From Linnemannia schmuckeri (Eukaryota; Mortierellomycota; Mortierellomycetes; Mortierellales; Mortierellaceae): a DNA stretch of 64,000 nucleotides. Position 1 is the stretch's first letter; each line of letters starts with the position of its first letter. A program made the position numbers and the translations under genes. Below are positions 39,866 through 51,358 of this stretch, one piece after another. The stretch is taken from assembly GCA_029449235.1 (NCBI GenBank), contig JANATG010000021.1, forward strand, positions 1 through 64,000, given 5' to 3'. Under the pieces are notes generated by a model. It did not search any database. It had not been told where the DNA came from and worked only from the letters and a program-made list of their open reading frames with translations.

Positions 39866-40426
39866 TTATTTGATGGCAGCTCCCAGAATGTCGACTGCCT
39901 GCTTAATTGTCTTTCTATCATGAATGACAGAGAAGAGAAAAGATCTGTGAGTTAACCTATGCATACATGTACCTAACTTATCCCTCCACAGCGTCAGTAA
40001 AAGTTGAAGAAATCATTGGATGTACTTAAAAAGAGAACACTCACATTTGAAAAGCGATATCAGCGATGGAGGCCATATCCTTGTCCATTTCGTCGCATCG
40101 GCTGATCAGGTCAGTGGTTTGCTCGACGCAGGCTTCGACCTGTCTACAGACACCGCCGACCAGACTTGATTCGTAAACTTTGACCGACCCCAGCGTTGAC
40201 GACGCGGCCTTTGGCCACAGAAAGGTATTTGTTCGATGTTAATATGCATGTCTTTGTGCAATTGGTCCACATGGCTTCAAGTAGTAAAATGTACCCGCTG
40301 CAGCTGTGACTGTAGGCTAGAAAGGAGCGCGTCCAGCTGGGCGGAGAGCTGGAGAGCGGACTGTTCGATATCCTCGAGGAGAGAGACGTCGATGGGAACT
40401 GAGTTACCGATGGGCGTAGGTGACAT
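39866..40426 (-). CDS. BORCS6-like helical protein (BORC/BLOC-1-related)
   Basis: Three exons: 40426-40295, 40208-40045, 39914-39866; 114 aa. The protein is almost entirely helical with a heptad pattern: LLEDIEQSALQLSAQLDALL, then SSTLGSVKVYESSLVGGVCR, then LISRCDEMDKDMASIADIAF and QIKTIKQAVDILGAAI. This fits the C-terminal helix domain of BORCS6 (lyspersin), a subunit of the BORC complex that positions lysosomes or vacuoles. The family call rests on pattern (CDEMDK near the end) and is moderate. The stop is 66 bp from the TAD3 stop (convergent), and the start is 281 bp from COA3 (divergent). Exon 2 could start a few bases elsewhere; the chosen AG keeps the frame. Confidence 0.7.
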
Positions 40427-40707
40427 CTATGTTGATGAGATGGTGGGTGTAAGGTCAAGGTGAGAAGAAAGTGTGATATGATTGGTGGTCGTTGTGGAAG
40501 GAGATAGAAAAGGCCCATGATTTTGGACATCGAATTGACCACAAGCCACAGTCACACAGACAGACAGACATACGGGTGAAGGAGGGAGGGAACAGGAAAG
40601 ATAAAATAAATGGAAAGTAACGCCTTTTGTGTTTCTTTGACATTCAACAACACTCTCCCTTCTTTTCTTACATTCATTCAAAAACACAAACACTCTGAAA
40701 GAAAAAC

Positions 40708-41141
40708 ATGATCTTCCCAAAGCCCACTTCATACTACGAGCAGGGATTCAAGCGCTCGCCTGCTCTCGAGCGTGCGACCGCCCCCTTCCGTGTCAGGAAC
40801 GCCCTCACCGGAGCCGGCATTGTCGTCTTTTGCGTCTCCGTTTGTACGTTTTCTCTCCTTTTTGCTTTGCCGATTACTCATTGATTGTTTACTCACATAA
40901 CCAAGAGCAACAGCAATGGCAACAGAAACAGAAACAAAACTACATGCATATCTATTATCCACACTATCCGTGTAATTAATTACCTGTGTTTGTCTCTCTT
41001 TACCCTATCTACACACACTCTCTTTTTCTAGACGCATACTCGATCATGGCCGTAAGACAGGACGACTTTTCCGATATCAAACTTCCTAGCCACATGATCG
41101 GCCAGAAGAAGGACGACGACAACACACCAAAGTCTGCATAA
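40708..41141 (+). CDS. COA3: Cytochrome c oxidase assembly factor COA3
   Basis: Two exons: 40708-40843 and 41032-41141; 81 aa. A single transmembrane helix (about residues 30-50, ALTGAGIVVFCVSVYAYSIM) is preceded by the basic PFRVRN and followed by AVRQDDFSDIKLP, the typical COA3/CCDC56 signature. It is a mitochondrial inner-membrane protein that binds newly made Cox1 and regulates its translation and assembly. Length matches fungal Cox25/Coa3. The intron interrupts the TM helix codon at Tyr. Confidence 0.9.
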
Positions 41142-41337
41142 AACCCTTCCTCTCTTTGTCATTCATTTTCTTTCTTCTCCACTACAACTCACTCCATTTA
41201 TCATATTGTCTGTTTCCTCTTGCATTAAAAAAGCTGCTATTGTGTCTGATCCATTTCAAGTTGCAGGGAATCATCGTTCAAATGTTTGGGCTTCTGTATT
41301 CCAAGGAAACGCCAGGATGACGAGAAAGGAGGGGTAT

Positions 41338-44300
41338 CTAAAGGGTTTGCACACTAGATTTTGACTTTGTGTTATGGTTGATGTAAGAGTAGGTAGCAAG
41401 AGCAGGATGGCTCTTCCATGCACGAAACTTTCGGACAAGTGCCTTCTGCGCAGTCGGATGATCCGGAAACAGCCTTGCCACCAATCTATCGACTCGCCGA
41501 ACACCCTTGGTCTCTCCCCGAGACAAAAACGCGGACCGGAACAACGACAGCGCTGTAAATCGAAAGTGGTCACTGTCAGTAGCTGCCAACGACACCCCTC
41601 CCAACATTCTCTTGAATGGCACGTGCGTCTCGGGCACAGAAGGTGTTGTCGCCGTCATCATCGTCGTTTTTGTCTCTGTAGTGATGCCGTCCATCCTCGC
41701 CTCCACGCTCGGACTCGGTCCAGAACTCGATCCAGAGACGATTCCTAAAGCAGCACTAGAGCCTGAAGACGATCCCAAAGCCAAAGCTGGTGCAAGTCGA
41801 GGTAGAATAGTATACCAGAGCTCCCAGACAGTAGCGGTGTCGATACTGGTCAAAAGCAAAGAATGCTTCAGCTGGATCAGCAGAGTCTTGTCGTCCGTCT
41901 TTTCTGGCTTGACAATCTCTAATGCGGCATGATATTCATCTGTCCTCTGGCCAGGCTGCCGAAAATGGCGACTCGAAACACCAATGGATCCCGCGCACGG
42001 CTTTGAATCAATTTGCCTTGAATTGGCTGTTGTAGCACTACTCCTAGAAGACCATGTCGAGTTGGATGCCTCAGTCGAAGAATCTTGAGGCCCAAAGTAG
42101 CGGTCGAAATACGCATCAAACCAGCTCAAATTTCCACTGCGACGATATCCCTCCAACAGTTGGTTAAACGTCACCAAGTCTGGGGGCACTGCCTTGCCAG
42201 AACGTTGCATCACCTGAAACAGTTTTCGACTGGTCGTCAGGTCGCCACGAGAGCCCAGATAGGCTTTCATGATCAAGTTGAACGTCTTGGTGGTCGGGCT
42301 AAGCTTGTGCTTGACCATCTGCTGTGGAATCAGCACGGCCGCTTCCAGATCTCCCGAGTATCCGTACCCGTTCAACAGTCCATGAAATGAATAATGATCA
42401 GGCGCCAATCCATCCTCCAGCAGACAAGCAAACGTCTTCTCGGCCACCCGAATATGACCTATCGTTCCTGCGGTCGAAATGATGGCATTGTACAGAGTCG
42501 AATCCAGTGTCCATGAAGGATGCTTGGTCCGGACTTGTTTGAACAGTGTGAGAGCAGAAAAAAGGTCCGAGCGGCGGCAGGCGGCGTATATCAATCGACG
42601 GTACGTGTGAAGATCGGGTGCAGATGGGCCTCCTAGGGTATAGCGGACTTGAAGATAATCCGGATAAGACTCGGATCGACCATGGTTGACCATATGACTG
42701 TTTAACCGGCGGAAATCAATCTCGTCCATGGCTCCATTCCAGCCACGTGCTGCCATAAACCTGGCCGTCCTCAGCGCTCCTGAAAGGTCGTCCTCGCGGA
42801 TACAATCAGCAAGGACGCTCGAGTAGCCCTCAACAATAGTGCGGAGATCCTGCATGTGAAGAAATGCCGATCCGTGATGAGACGACGACACAGCACCCGA
42901 GAGGTTTTTGGTCCGCAAAGTGGAAATGGCCTCCCATTCCTCCAACACTGAATCGAGATCCATTCGATCGGCGTCACTCTCAAACTCTAAACAGACCAGA
43001 TGCCGTCGAATGTTGTTCAGCTCGGGTTCCAGACCTTGACGAAGCATCAACTCCAGGACCCGATTTGCCTCTAGCAGCTGAGACTCCCCCAGCAGTTCTT
43101 GAAGCAACAGCGTCATCATTCTGGTGTCGCCCATCTTGACCAACAGCCCGGCCACCATCTGCGAGAACCCACGGACGAGTTCCTGTCGCTGATCATCCGT
43201 CCTGAGGATACATAGCGTTCCTGCGAGCGAGCTCAGTCGAGGCGACGAAGGGTACCTCATAAATTGTTCGATGGAGGTGATACTCCGAGGCAAACATAGA
43301 CTAGTTGCTGAAGTTCCAAAACTTCTGAGAAGGCTCTCTGTGGTATTGCAGAGTCGTTGGTAGAGTGTGTAGTAAAAGTCTCGCTCCTCGTCCGATGTTG
43401 CAACAGCCGATAGTCCATCCAGAAATGCGATCCCCTCAATCTCCAGGCTATTTGCAGCAAACCCATCGACCATCGTCCAGATAACCTTTTTATGCTGCAG
43501 AGTTCCTTTGCCAACCATCTTCGTGATCTCACGGTAGAGTCGCAACGCTTCTGGGACAGATCCCAAGACAAGGTGAGCCTGAGCGACCATCTCCATCACC
43601 TTTCGGTGCTTCTCGATCCCGTCTCGATCCATATCTCGCTGCAAGTCTAGTATCCTGCTGGCGGCCGACTGTGGACCATCTGAATGACGGACGATGCGCA
43701 TCAGTTTGGTGTAATCCTGCCTTGTCAGTTGCCTAGCAGTGCCATCCTTTGTAGTCGAGAGTACCAAGTAGACGCTCCAGATATTATCAATGGCTCTCCT
43801 ATAAGATCTCGAAAGTATTGGCTTTCTTGTGCTCGCGTCGGAAAAAGAAGATCGAAAGAACTTTGGCAACTCATGGTCCTGAATAGGTATCCGATCCAGG
43901 GACTGTAAAAAGCGTGCAAGGCTGAGTGAGGAGGCGACTGCCGTCGTCGACGTTGTCGTCATAGTCACTGTTGAATTGAGTGTTGTTGATGGTGATGTCG
44001 AAGGCGGGATTGTGGTTGCGGTAGGTGTCGAAAACGACTCCAATGAGGCAAGGGCGTCGCAAGGCCCTATGTTCCTCAATCTGTCGTGAGAGAGGGTAGC
44101 GCTTGAAGTACGAATGTCTGACACAGAATAGGATGATCCGGAGGTGTTGAGGGCTGGCTTGGCAAGGCTGAAATGGGCCCGTCTTTGTCCTGTCACCACA
44201 ATACGGATCCAGCGCTCCATGCAGGCTGCCAGCTCTGGATCATACGTTGACTTGAAACGCTTTACGGTCGATGGTCGAACATGGTGATGCTGTTTTGAAG

Positions 44301-44541
44301 AGTGGTATGAGCGATGTAACCAAGCCAGAATTGGCTTGGAGCGCGAACATTCAGTTATGAGATGACTTTGGGAGTTGTTGGATCGTATCCGTGGTGGCGG
44401 TGGTGGTGACGATGGTATGTGCGAAGGAGATATTCCTTTGGACGCGGTGGCCAAGGTGGAAGAAGGCTGGTTGGCCCGAGAGGAGGTCCGAGGAACGACT
44501 CTCAAGACGGTTTGGTACACCTCGCCCTTCCTCCTGAGCAT
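41338..44541 (-). CDS. PPR-like mitochondrial RNA-binding protein
   Basis: A single-exon 1067-aa protein. The N-terminus is basic, Ser-rich and lacks acidic residues (MLRRKGEVYQTVLRVVPRTS), fitting a mitochondrial presequence. Helical repeats of pentatricopeptide type are clearest at about residues 640-800: TYRRLIYAACRRSDLFSALT, TLYNAIISTAGTIGHIRVAE, SFHGLLNGYGYSGDLEAAVL, TFNLIMKAYLGSRGDLTTS, TFNQLLEGYRRSGNLSWFD. Earlier weak repeats occur at about 290-370. Ser/Thr-rich spacers lie near 160-200 and 830-870. It probably binds mitochondrial RNA; which RNA cannot be told. It is convergent with COA3 (196 bp). Confidence 0.85.
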   Translation of the reverse strand: MLRRKGEVYQTVLRVVPRTSSRANQPSSTLATASKGISPSHIPSSPPPPPRIRSNNSQSHLITECSRSKPILAWLHRSYHSSKQHHHVRPSTVKRFKSTYDPELAACMERWIRIVVTGQRRAHFSLAKPALNTSGSSYSVSDIRTSSATLSHDRLRNIGPCDALASLESFSTPTATTIPPSTSPSTTLNSTVTMTTTSTTAVASSLSLARFLQSLDRIPIQDHELPKFFRSSFSDASTRKPILSRSYRRAIDNIWSVYLVLSTTKDGTARQLTRQDYTKLMRIVRHSDGPQSAASRILDLQRDMDRDGIEKHRKVMEMVAQAHLVLGSVPEALRLYREITKMVGKGTLQHKKVIWTMVDGFAANSLEIEGIAFLDGLSAVATSDEERDFYYTLYQRLCNTTESLLRSFGTSATSLCLPRSITSIEQFMRYPSSPRLSSLAGTLCILRTDDQRQELVRGFSQMVAGLLVKMGDTRMMTLLLQELLGESQLLEANRVLELMLRQGLEPELNNIRRHLVCLEFESDADRMDLDSVLEEWEAISTLRTKNLSGAVSSSHHGSAFLHMQDLRTIVEGYSSVLADCIREDDLSGALRTARFMAARGWNGAMDEIDFRRLNSHMVNHGRSESYPDYLQVRYTLGGPSAPDLHTYRRLIYAACRRSDLFSALTLFKQVRTKHPSWTLDSTLYNAIISTAGTIGHIRVAEKTFACLLEDGLAPDHYSFHGLLNGYGYSGDLEAAVLIPQQMVKHKLSPTTKTFNLIMKAYLGSRGDLTTSRKLFQVMQRSGKAVPPDLVTFNQLLEGYRRSGNLSWFDAYFDRYFGPQDSSTEASNSTWSSRSSATTANSRQIDSKPCAGSIGVSSRHFRQPGQRTDEYHAALEIVKPEKTDDKTLLIQLKHSLLLTSIDTATVWELWYTILPRLAPALALGSSSGSSAALGIVSGSSSGPSPSVEARMDGITTETKTTMMTATTPSVPETHVPFKRMLGGVSLAATDSDHFRFTALSLFRSAFLSRGETKGVRRVDRLVARLFPDHPTAQKALVRKFRAWKSHPALATYSYINHNTKSKSSVQTL

Positions 44542-47078
44542 GGCAGCAACTATGGATGGATGGAAAGAACAAAAACGATGAGATTTGTTAGTATGAGAAT
44601 TGTTTACAAGGTGATGTTGCTGTTATGGAAGGTGATTTCGTTTGTTGAGGACGGACCTGTGTCGCGGGATGGCGTGGTTCAGTCGGTGGTCGATGATGAG
44701 TGGAGTGCAGTGGAGTGGAGTGGAGCGGAGTGAGTGAAGGTGTGAGTTGAGGGAGTAAGTGAACGGGTGGTGATGGTGGGGCTCTAGAACATTGCTGGGC
44801 TGGGCGAGAAAAGAGTAAAAGAAGGCGAGAGTGTGTACCGCGAACTGTCTGAATGTAAGGGAAGAGGAGAGGAAGAGGGAAGAAGAAGAGAGAGCAATGG
44901 ACAGGACAGGACAAGAAAGACAAGACAAGAAAGACAAGACAAGAAAGACAAGACAAGAAAGGGAAAAGACAACATATACACACTACACAGAGGTCATCTT
45001 GTGTGGGGGGATCTTGTTTAGGTGGCTTGGCCATCTACACACAAACAGTCCGAATTCGTCTATCTTGGATGTTCACTGAAACATCAAACCTTCTTTTTTC
45101 TTGTCTCTCGTACCTGAAATTCTCTCTCTTATTATCAGGTACACGTTTATACACTCGCGCGGATGTACTCCGTGCAAAAAATGAGCATCGTCCTCAGGGT
45201 CAAGCGTGTACGACGGCACGGAGCAGATCATTATCAATCTCAGCCTGCCAAACCAAGTTCTGCCCGCCTACTGGAAGCTCAAACAGTACCTCGGCCTTTG
45301 CTGGACTTCTACAGAAGAACGCGCTGCCATCCTCGCTGAAAGAAAAAGAAGACACCAAGGCAACAACAACAATAGTCACGTCTTTCTCTCCCTCTCTCTC
45401 TTCCTCTTTCTCTCTCTTTCTTCATCGAACGACCATACCCATCCGAACCGAATCTCTTGGCTCCCTCCTCTCTTTATCCCTTCTATCCCTCTATACCTGA
45501 CGCCAATGGCTCCTTGAACCAAAAGTAAAATAAAATAAAATGACGCAACGTCGACTTTTGAATCTCTTCCTTGGTGTGAGGACAAAGGTTTTTGTTTGTT
45601 TCTTGTTCGCTTAAAGAATAGTTCACCGTTTGTACGACAATGGGCGTGTGAATTTTTATCGGAATGGGAGAACCGCTTTGCTTGAAATGTTTACCTTCAA
45701 GAGTTATCCCTTTCTATCATTACAGACCTGGACGGAGTAGAAGAGGTAAGAGAGATGAAATGAGTTCAATAACGGTTTCGGAGAAGACGACAAAGAAGAA
45801 GACGAACAAGAACAAGAAGGAGAGGCCACCATAGGAAAGTGTCCGTACCCCGTCGCCACTTTCCATAAACATCGGGTACCGAATGCTTGGTCCTACAAAG
45901 TCGACAGTCACCAACCATGCAAAAGACTCCTTATTTCATGGCTATGTCTCTCATCATTACAAGCATTCATACACAATCGCTTTCACCCATCCTCCATATG
46001 CGTCTACCCTTCCCGTATTTGTGCTTCATTTCTTTTATTTTTGATACAGGAGTGTACGTAATGCTACAAATGTTGCTAAAAGTGCAGAAATGTAACGGTG
46101 GTATTGGTGCTACAGCTTACAGTTAGTATGCAAGGCTTCACTGAAAAAGAAGCGAGCTAGAACTTGAAAAAAAGGCTTTATTTGCTCGAGCAAGCAGAAT
46201 AAACTCGGCGACGACGCTTGCATTTAAAGGCAGAAATGGAGGAGAAAGCTGCTGCAGCGGTTATCTGCTGCCTAGCCTGGGCAGAATACAAGAAACTATT
46301 GATCATGCCGTCCTCGTTATACGAACCCCTGCCTTCCAGAATTGCTTAAACGTTATCGTCGACTATGAGGCTGGTGTAGAAAGGTTTCTTGGAGGTCTTG
46401 ATTACAAATAGCTTTTGTTGGCTGGTAGATCGAACGAACTTCAATGTATAACCCACCGTTGATCGAGTATTCGTCCTCGACATTGCTATCGTGGCTCTCG
46501 TTCGCGTCATAGCCGCCACTGTTTGTCCGAGTGCTATCTGCAACGTCACCTTTACTACCAGACCCCATCTCTTTCTTTGTCTCCGTCTCTGTCACTATGT
46601 TTTTGTAGGTGGGAATGGTTGTGCACCATTGCCGCTGGGGCCATTGCTGTTGGGAAGGATGAGGGTAGGTTTTGGGACAAGGGTAGGTGGAGCCGATACT
46701 TGAACAAATGCCAGTTTTGGGTTCGGCTCTTGACCGCGTTTGAAGCCCCAGACAAGTAAGGCGGAGTGCCATGGATAAATGCCTCTTATTGGTGAGTTTA
46801 ATACGTATAAAGACACCAGTGAAAGAGCGGACATGGATCGAGAGAGTGAAAGAGCGAGAGATGGAGAGAGAAGAGCGGCGATGCAGTTGATTGCTGATAG
46901 ACATACCAGAGTGGATCTCTTCTCTAGAGATTTGACTGCCTTTGACACAGACAGTGTTGCTCAATGGCATCCGCTCGCGCATAAGTCTGACCAAGGGTAA
47001 AGACACGTCTACCTCGTCCATGGATCATTTAGAATACAAATCCTGCTTGCGAGGGGTAGCAACAAGGAGGAGATTACG

Positions 47079-47114
<36 letters not shown>

Positions 47115-47453
47115 GGTGGCGTTTTTTTAGAGGACAAGAGGCAGACAAGACTTTATGAGGTGAGAGGTCCGGGCCAATATGCGCTCCGACCAAACGCACA
47201 TATACACAAGTACTCTCACATCGCATCTCAGTTGCATGTAAGAGTATTATGTGCTGTGGTATGTAATGACCACTCACACCCACATTTCCTCGCCTTCCTT
47301 ATTGTTCTCTGTTTTTATTCCTGTTGTCTCCTGCAACAATACTACATGTATGAAAAAAAAATGAGAGAGACAGAATGGACTTTAACAAAAAATGAGACGG
47401 AAAGAGGCTGAGAGAACTCACAGAGTGTGATGATCAGTCTATCCTGAGTCCCT
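44542..47453. other. 2.9-kb intergenic region, no convincing gene
   Basis: Next to the PPR gene are a GTGGA minisatellite (about 44698-44738) and a 15-bp ACAAGACAAGAAAG-type array (about 44905-44960). At 45139-45336 a weak ORF region lies after an AG acceptor-like site, with no recognised motif. A minus-strand ORF at 46353-47021 (222 aa, Ser/Thr/Gln-rich) has no recognisable domain. A 33-nt poly(A) is at 47079-47111. I do not call a gene here. Confidence 0.5.
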
Positions 47454-48544
47454 CTAGTTGACTGGCGCAGTCGCATGGTAGTGTTGGGGCTGGTGATGTT
47501 GCTGTTGATATTGTTGCTGGGGCACGGCGACATAAGTGCGTCCGTGGCGGTGGCTCAAGTTGGGGTCGTCCCTATTCTTGTAGATGATGTACCAGGCATA
47601 TCCAATGCCAGGGACATGACCCAGGAGGGTCAATCCGATGCTAATGATTGTTGTATTATGGGGCGATATATGAGTATGAATGTAAAAAGTACGAATGTGA
47701 ATGTGAGAGAACAATAGACTAGATAAGAGAGAGAAAGTAACATGGAGGTTGTTGCTTGTCTTTGTGTGGTGAAACTAACGCCAAGAAAACAACAAACGAT
47801 CTGAAAAAAAAAAAAAAAAAAAATCAAGAGCGTTGCACGATTTTCCACTTTTCCTTTTTCTCTTTTTTCTGTCTTCACGCTTGCCGTTACAGGATATTTT
47901 GCTGTTGTAATCATGATATGACTTTCGATAAAAAGATGGAGGCCATTCCGTCATCACATCCTTTTCACTTCTTTTCGTCACTGCTCTGCCATTTCCAGTT
48001 CTTTCTTCTTTGATACCCACGCTTTCGTTCTTGTAGTCTTCGTTTGTCGTTATTGCTGTATATCATGTTGCTTTTTCACTTTGTTTTGTTGTATATTATC
48101 CAACTCATATGTACCTGATGAGGAAGTCAGCGCCGCATCCTTGCTTCAGGCCAACTATGTTAGTGTTAAAAAGAGAATACAATTTGATTACAAAGGAACA
48201 ATGATAATACGTAAAAAAAAAGTCCAAGATGGACAACTTTGACAGGAGCAGAGTGCGAAAGCAATAAAAGCAAAGCATATTCTTCGTTTTTCTTCTTACC
48301 AGCCTAATAACAATATATATATGTCACGGAGAGACAAAACAACAAAGCAGGAGAGCGAGGTCCGTAAGAAAACAAGAGGTATGTTGGATTATGGTTATGT
48401 CAGAACGGATATGTAGGATTGAACAGCGAACAGCGAGTAACGAGTAACGACAAGAGAGAGATAAGAAACGAGATACGTTACCAGGGGAGGAAGGAAGAAG
48501 GCGACGATAAGGAGGAAAATGTCTGCACCGCTGAAGTTGACCAT
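47454..48544 (-). CDS. PMP3: Pmp3/UPF0057 plasma-membrane proteolipid
   Basis: Four exons: 48544-48482 (63 nt), 48303-48300 (4 nt), 48154-48115 (40 nt), 47640-47454 (187 nt); 97 aa. Two TM helices: ADIFLLIVAFFLPPLAVGL and FLISIGLTLLGHVPGIGYAW, joined by KQGCGADF, exactly the Pmp3 pattern. A Gln/His-rich cytoplasmic tail of about 40 residues extends it beyond the usual 52-60 aa. The 4-nt exon (GCTG, flanked by TTATTAG and GTAAGA) restores both the frame and the conserved Pro-Pro-Leu-Ala-Val. Without it the join of exons 1 and 3 meets a stop. The family modulates membrane potential and salt tolerance. Confidence 0.88.
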
Positions 48545-49255
48545 CGTGTGTATATGTGTTAAGAAACGGAGTTGGAGAGTGTGTATGTGCGTGTGCGTGT
48601 GCGTGTATGTGTATGTATACGCAGTAAAGAAGAACAGAAAGAAGAATAGAAAGCAAGAAAGAAAGAAAGAGAGAAAAGAAAAAGTTGGGCGATGTTCATT
48701 TTAAGATGCACGTGACTCTTTTTTGAATGGCTTTGTGTGAGAATATCTCCATATTAAACAAAAAAAGAATACCTCCATAGTTGAAATCCGAATGCAAGAT
48801 GCAAGCATCCATATCTACATATTTCTGGATTCGAGATCGACTTGCAGAAGAAAGCTCCTTTTTTACCCTCTTCCTCTCCTCCTATCCTTCCTTTCTTCCT
48901 TCCTCCTTTCTTTCTTCCTTTTCTCTTTATTCACAATGGAAGGGGACAGTTGTACCGCTATGTTGTACATCTCATGGGAGGAATTACTCCCTTCTTTCTT
49001 TCCCACGACTGCACAAAAAAAGGTTAAAAAAATGTTGGTGCATGGTATCCACTACCTTCCTTCTTTACTTTCTCTCTCTCTCTCTCTCTCTCTCCCCTTT
49101 GCCTCCTTGTCTCTTTGCCCCCTTGGTGCCCCCTCCCCTCTTTTCTCCCTCCACAACAGCACCACTTTCCCTTCCTTTTCCCTGTTGTCTCTGGCCTTGC
49201 AAATGGCACTCCCAAGGACATTCCTTCTCGATCCCCCTCTAATCCCTCCTTGTAA
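48545..49255. other. Intergenic between PMP3 and the aspartokinase pseudogene
   Basis: PMP3 promoter side, with GTGTGCGTGTGCGTG repeats (about 48580-48620) and an AGAAAGAAAG run, then pyrimidine-rich DNA with a CT dinucleotide array (about 49070-49095). The frames open here are low-complexity. Confidence 0.6.
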
Positions 49256-51334
49256 TCCCTCCAGACCCTGGATTGTTCAAATTTGGTGGCACCAGCATCG
49301 GCAAATTCATCTGCTTTATCGCCTTGACCATCATCTCGTAACGACTACTCTACATACTCTTTCCGATTGACTCTGTTTGCTTCTTTATTCTTGATTAATA
49401 AAAATCTACTTGTATATATCATTTCAGGGACCGCGTCAACCTTGCGGCAAAGAGGGTGACGATTGTCTGCACGGCTCGGAGCAGTGAAACAAAGTCTAAG
49501 AACAATCCTTCTTTATTCCAGCATATTTGCCAATCTCTTGTTGTCACTACTCTTCACCTCTCAACCCGAGGCAGATGCTTACCCTGGCAAATGAGTTCAT
49601 CTTATTGAATGGTGATTGGATGGATATCTCCATCGGGTCTTCATCTTTTTTTTTTTTTATCCCCTGCGCCTTTTCTTGTATTTCTGTATTTGATGATAGT
49701 CAGGCCCACCAGCCCGGCTCGTTTTTCAACATGTTGAAACTAACGCCTTGCTCCCCCTGTCCTCCATCTCCCATCAATTCATGTAGTGTAATTATCGATA
49801 GTTAATTAAAGGCCGCAGCATCAGCGTTAGTACCAGAGTCAACCGAGTTCATTAAAGCTGTGCAGGACATTCGTCTCGACCACCTCACTTCAGCACAGGA
49901 TAACATCTCGAACACAGCAATTCTGCGACGAGTCAAGAACCAAATTAACCATGACTGCAACCAACTCCAAACATTCCAACAAGCCATCCAGGTAAAATAA
50001 CTCGTCACAATTATAGTAACCCCATTCGACTATGCTCATATTACGTAGAATCATAGATATCACGTTGAGACTTACAACTTACTATTTGCTTGCTTCTTTT
50101 CTTCTGCTTTGCGGTCAATATACATGATTGAGGAGATATTACCAAGATCAAAGGACGCCATCATAGCAGCCGGGGAGAGACTGTCATGCAGAATTGTTAC
50201 CGGCACCCTGGAGGATTGAGGCATTGAAACGCAATTGAGGCTACTTTTGAGTTTTGAACCCCCCGCTCGACCAAAAATTTTACGACTACCTCTCCCGCTC
50301 TTCTCTTTCTGATTGCGGACATCGTGTGCCAGTTGTCACAGGTAAGGGGAATTCAAGAAATATCACTTCAGAGGGTTTGGTGCAATTTGCCGACACGCTT
50401 ACAAGCCATTCTTTTTTTTTGTTTTGTTTGCATGTTGAGTATGATAGGGTCTTTGGTCCTGTTCCTGGAAGCTTACTAAAGGGCATTGGTCGTGGATACA
50501 CTGATCTTGCAGCGGCATTATTAGCCGTTGGCTTGGGAGCGAAGGAAAAATGCAGATTTGGAAAGAGGTCGATGGGATCTTTACGGCCGATCCTCAAAAA
50601 ATTCAAGGTGCACGTTTGCTGGATACCATTACACCAGAGGAGGCCTCCGAATTGACATACTATGGCTCGGAAGTGATTCATCCTTTTACGATGGAGCAGG
50701 TTGTCCGAGCCTACATCCCTTTCCGCATTAAGAATGTGATGAAGTCGGATGGTTTAGGGGCCATCATCTTTCCAAAACAGAATCCGATGGGTTGTTTGAC
50801 AGCAAAAGCAGCACCGTGGCTATGGTCAGAGCCAATGATGGATAAGGGACCACATTGTGCAGAGTGGACAAAGGGTCTACTGACGGCAGTGACGGTGAAA
50901 GAGAACATATGGGAGTTGACGGTGCAATCGAATCGGAGGTCGCTATCACATGGGTTTTTGACAGAGGTGTTTGGGATGCTTGACCGACATAGGATAGCGG
51001 TGGATCTGATATCGACGTCGGAGGTGGCTGTATCGATGGCGATGGAGGAGCGAATTGTGAAGGAGTGGATAATGGGGTCGGCGCTGTCGGGTTTGGGCAG
51101 ACTTGGAGTGGTGGAGGCGCGGAAGGGATGATCGATAGTGTCGGTGGTGGGAGGGAGATGAGGGGTTTGTAAGGTGTCTCTGGGCGGATGTTTTCGACAA
51201 TGGGGCGAGCAGGGGTGAATGTGGAGATGGTATCGCAGGGACTGAACGAGATCAATATCTCGTGTGTGAATGCTGAGACCAATGCCCTGGCTGCGTTGCG
51301 TGCCGTGCACTGGGAGTTCTTTTTTTCAGACTAG
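49256..51334 (+). pseudogene. HOM3: Aspartate kinase pseudogene (HOM3-like)
   Basis: Fragments in order: KFGGTSIGKF near 49280, DRVNLAAKRVTIVCTARSS near 49432, EFIKAVQDIRLDHL near 49850, SKDAIIAAGERLSCRIVTG near 50160, FYDYLS and HRVPVVTG near 50280-50340, FGPVPGSLLKGIGRGYTDLA near 50450, QIWKEVDGIFTADP near 50552, TPEEASELTYYGSEVIHPFT near 50630, and the ACT-domain end RMFSTMGRAGVNVEMVSQ to WEFFFSD near 51190-51333. Lesions: TGA near 50217, a slip in the C run near 50260, a one-base loss at the splice near 50450, a slip in the A run near 50547, TGA near 51129, an extra G near 51150 and TAA near 51168. The intact family makes aspartyl-phosphate for Thr/Met synthesis. An intact copy presumably exists elsewhere. 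Confidence 0.85.
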
Positions 51335-51358
51335 TAAAAAGTGAATGGGAAGAGCACG

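Noticed and set aside
45139..45517. Possible small gene after an AG acceptor (NQVLPAYWKLKQYLGL, EERAAILAERKRRH)
   Set aside because: The segment is suggestive of a short helical protein, but no upstream exon, start or family could be found.
46353..47021. 222-aa minus-strand ORF
   Set aside because: No recognised motif, Ser/Thr-rich, and competing frames are equally open.
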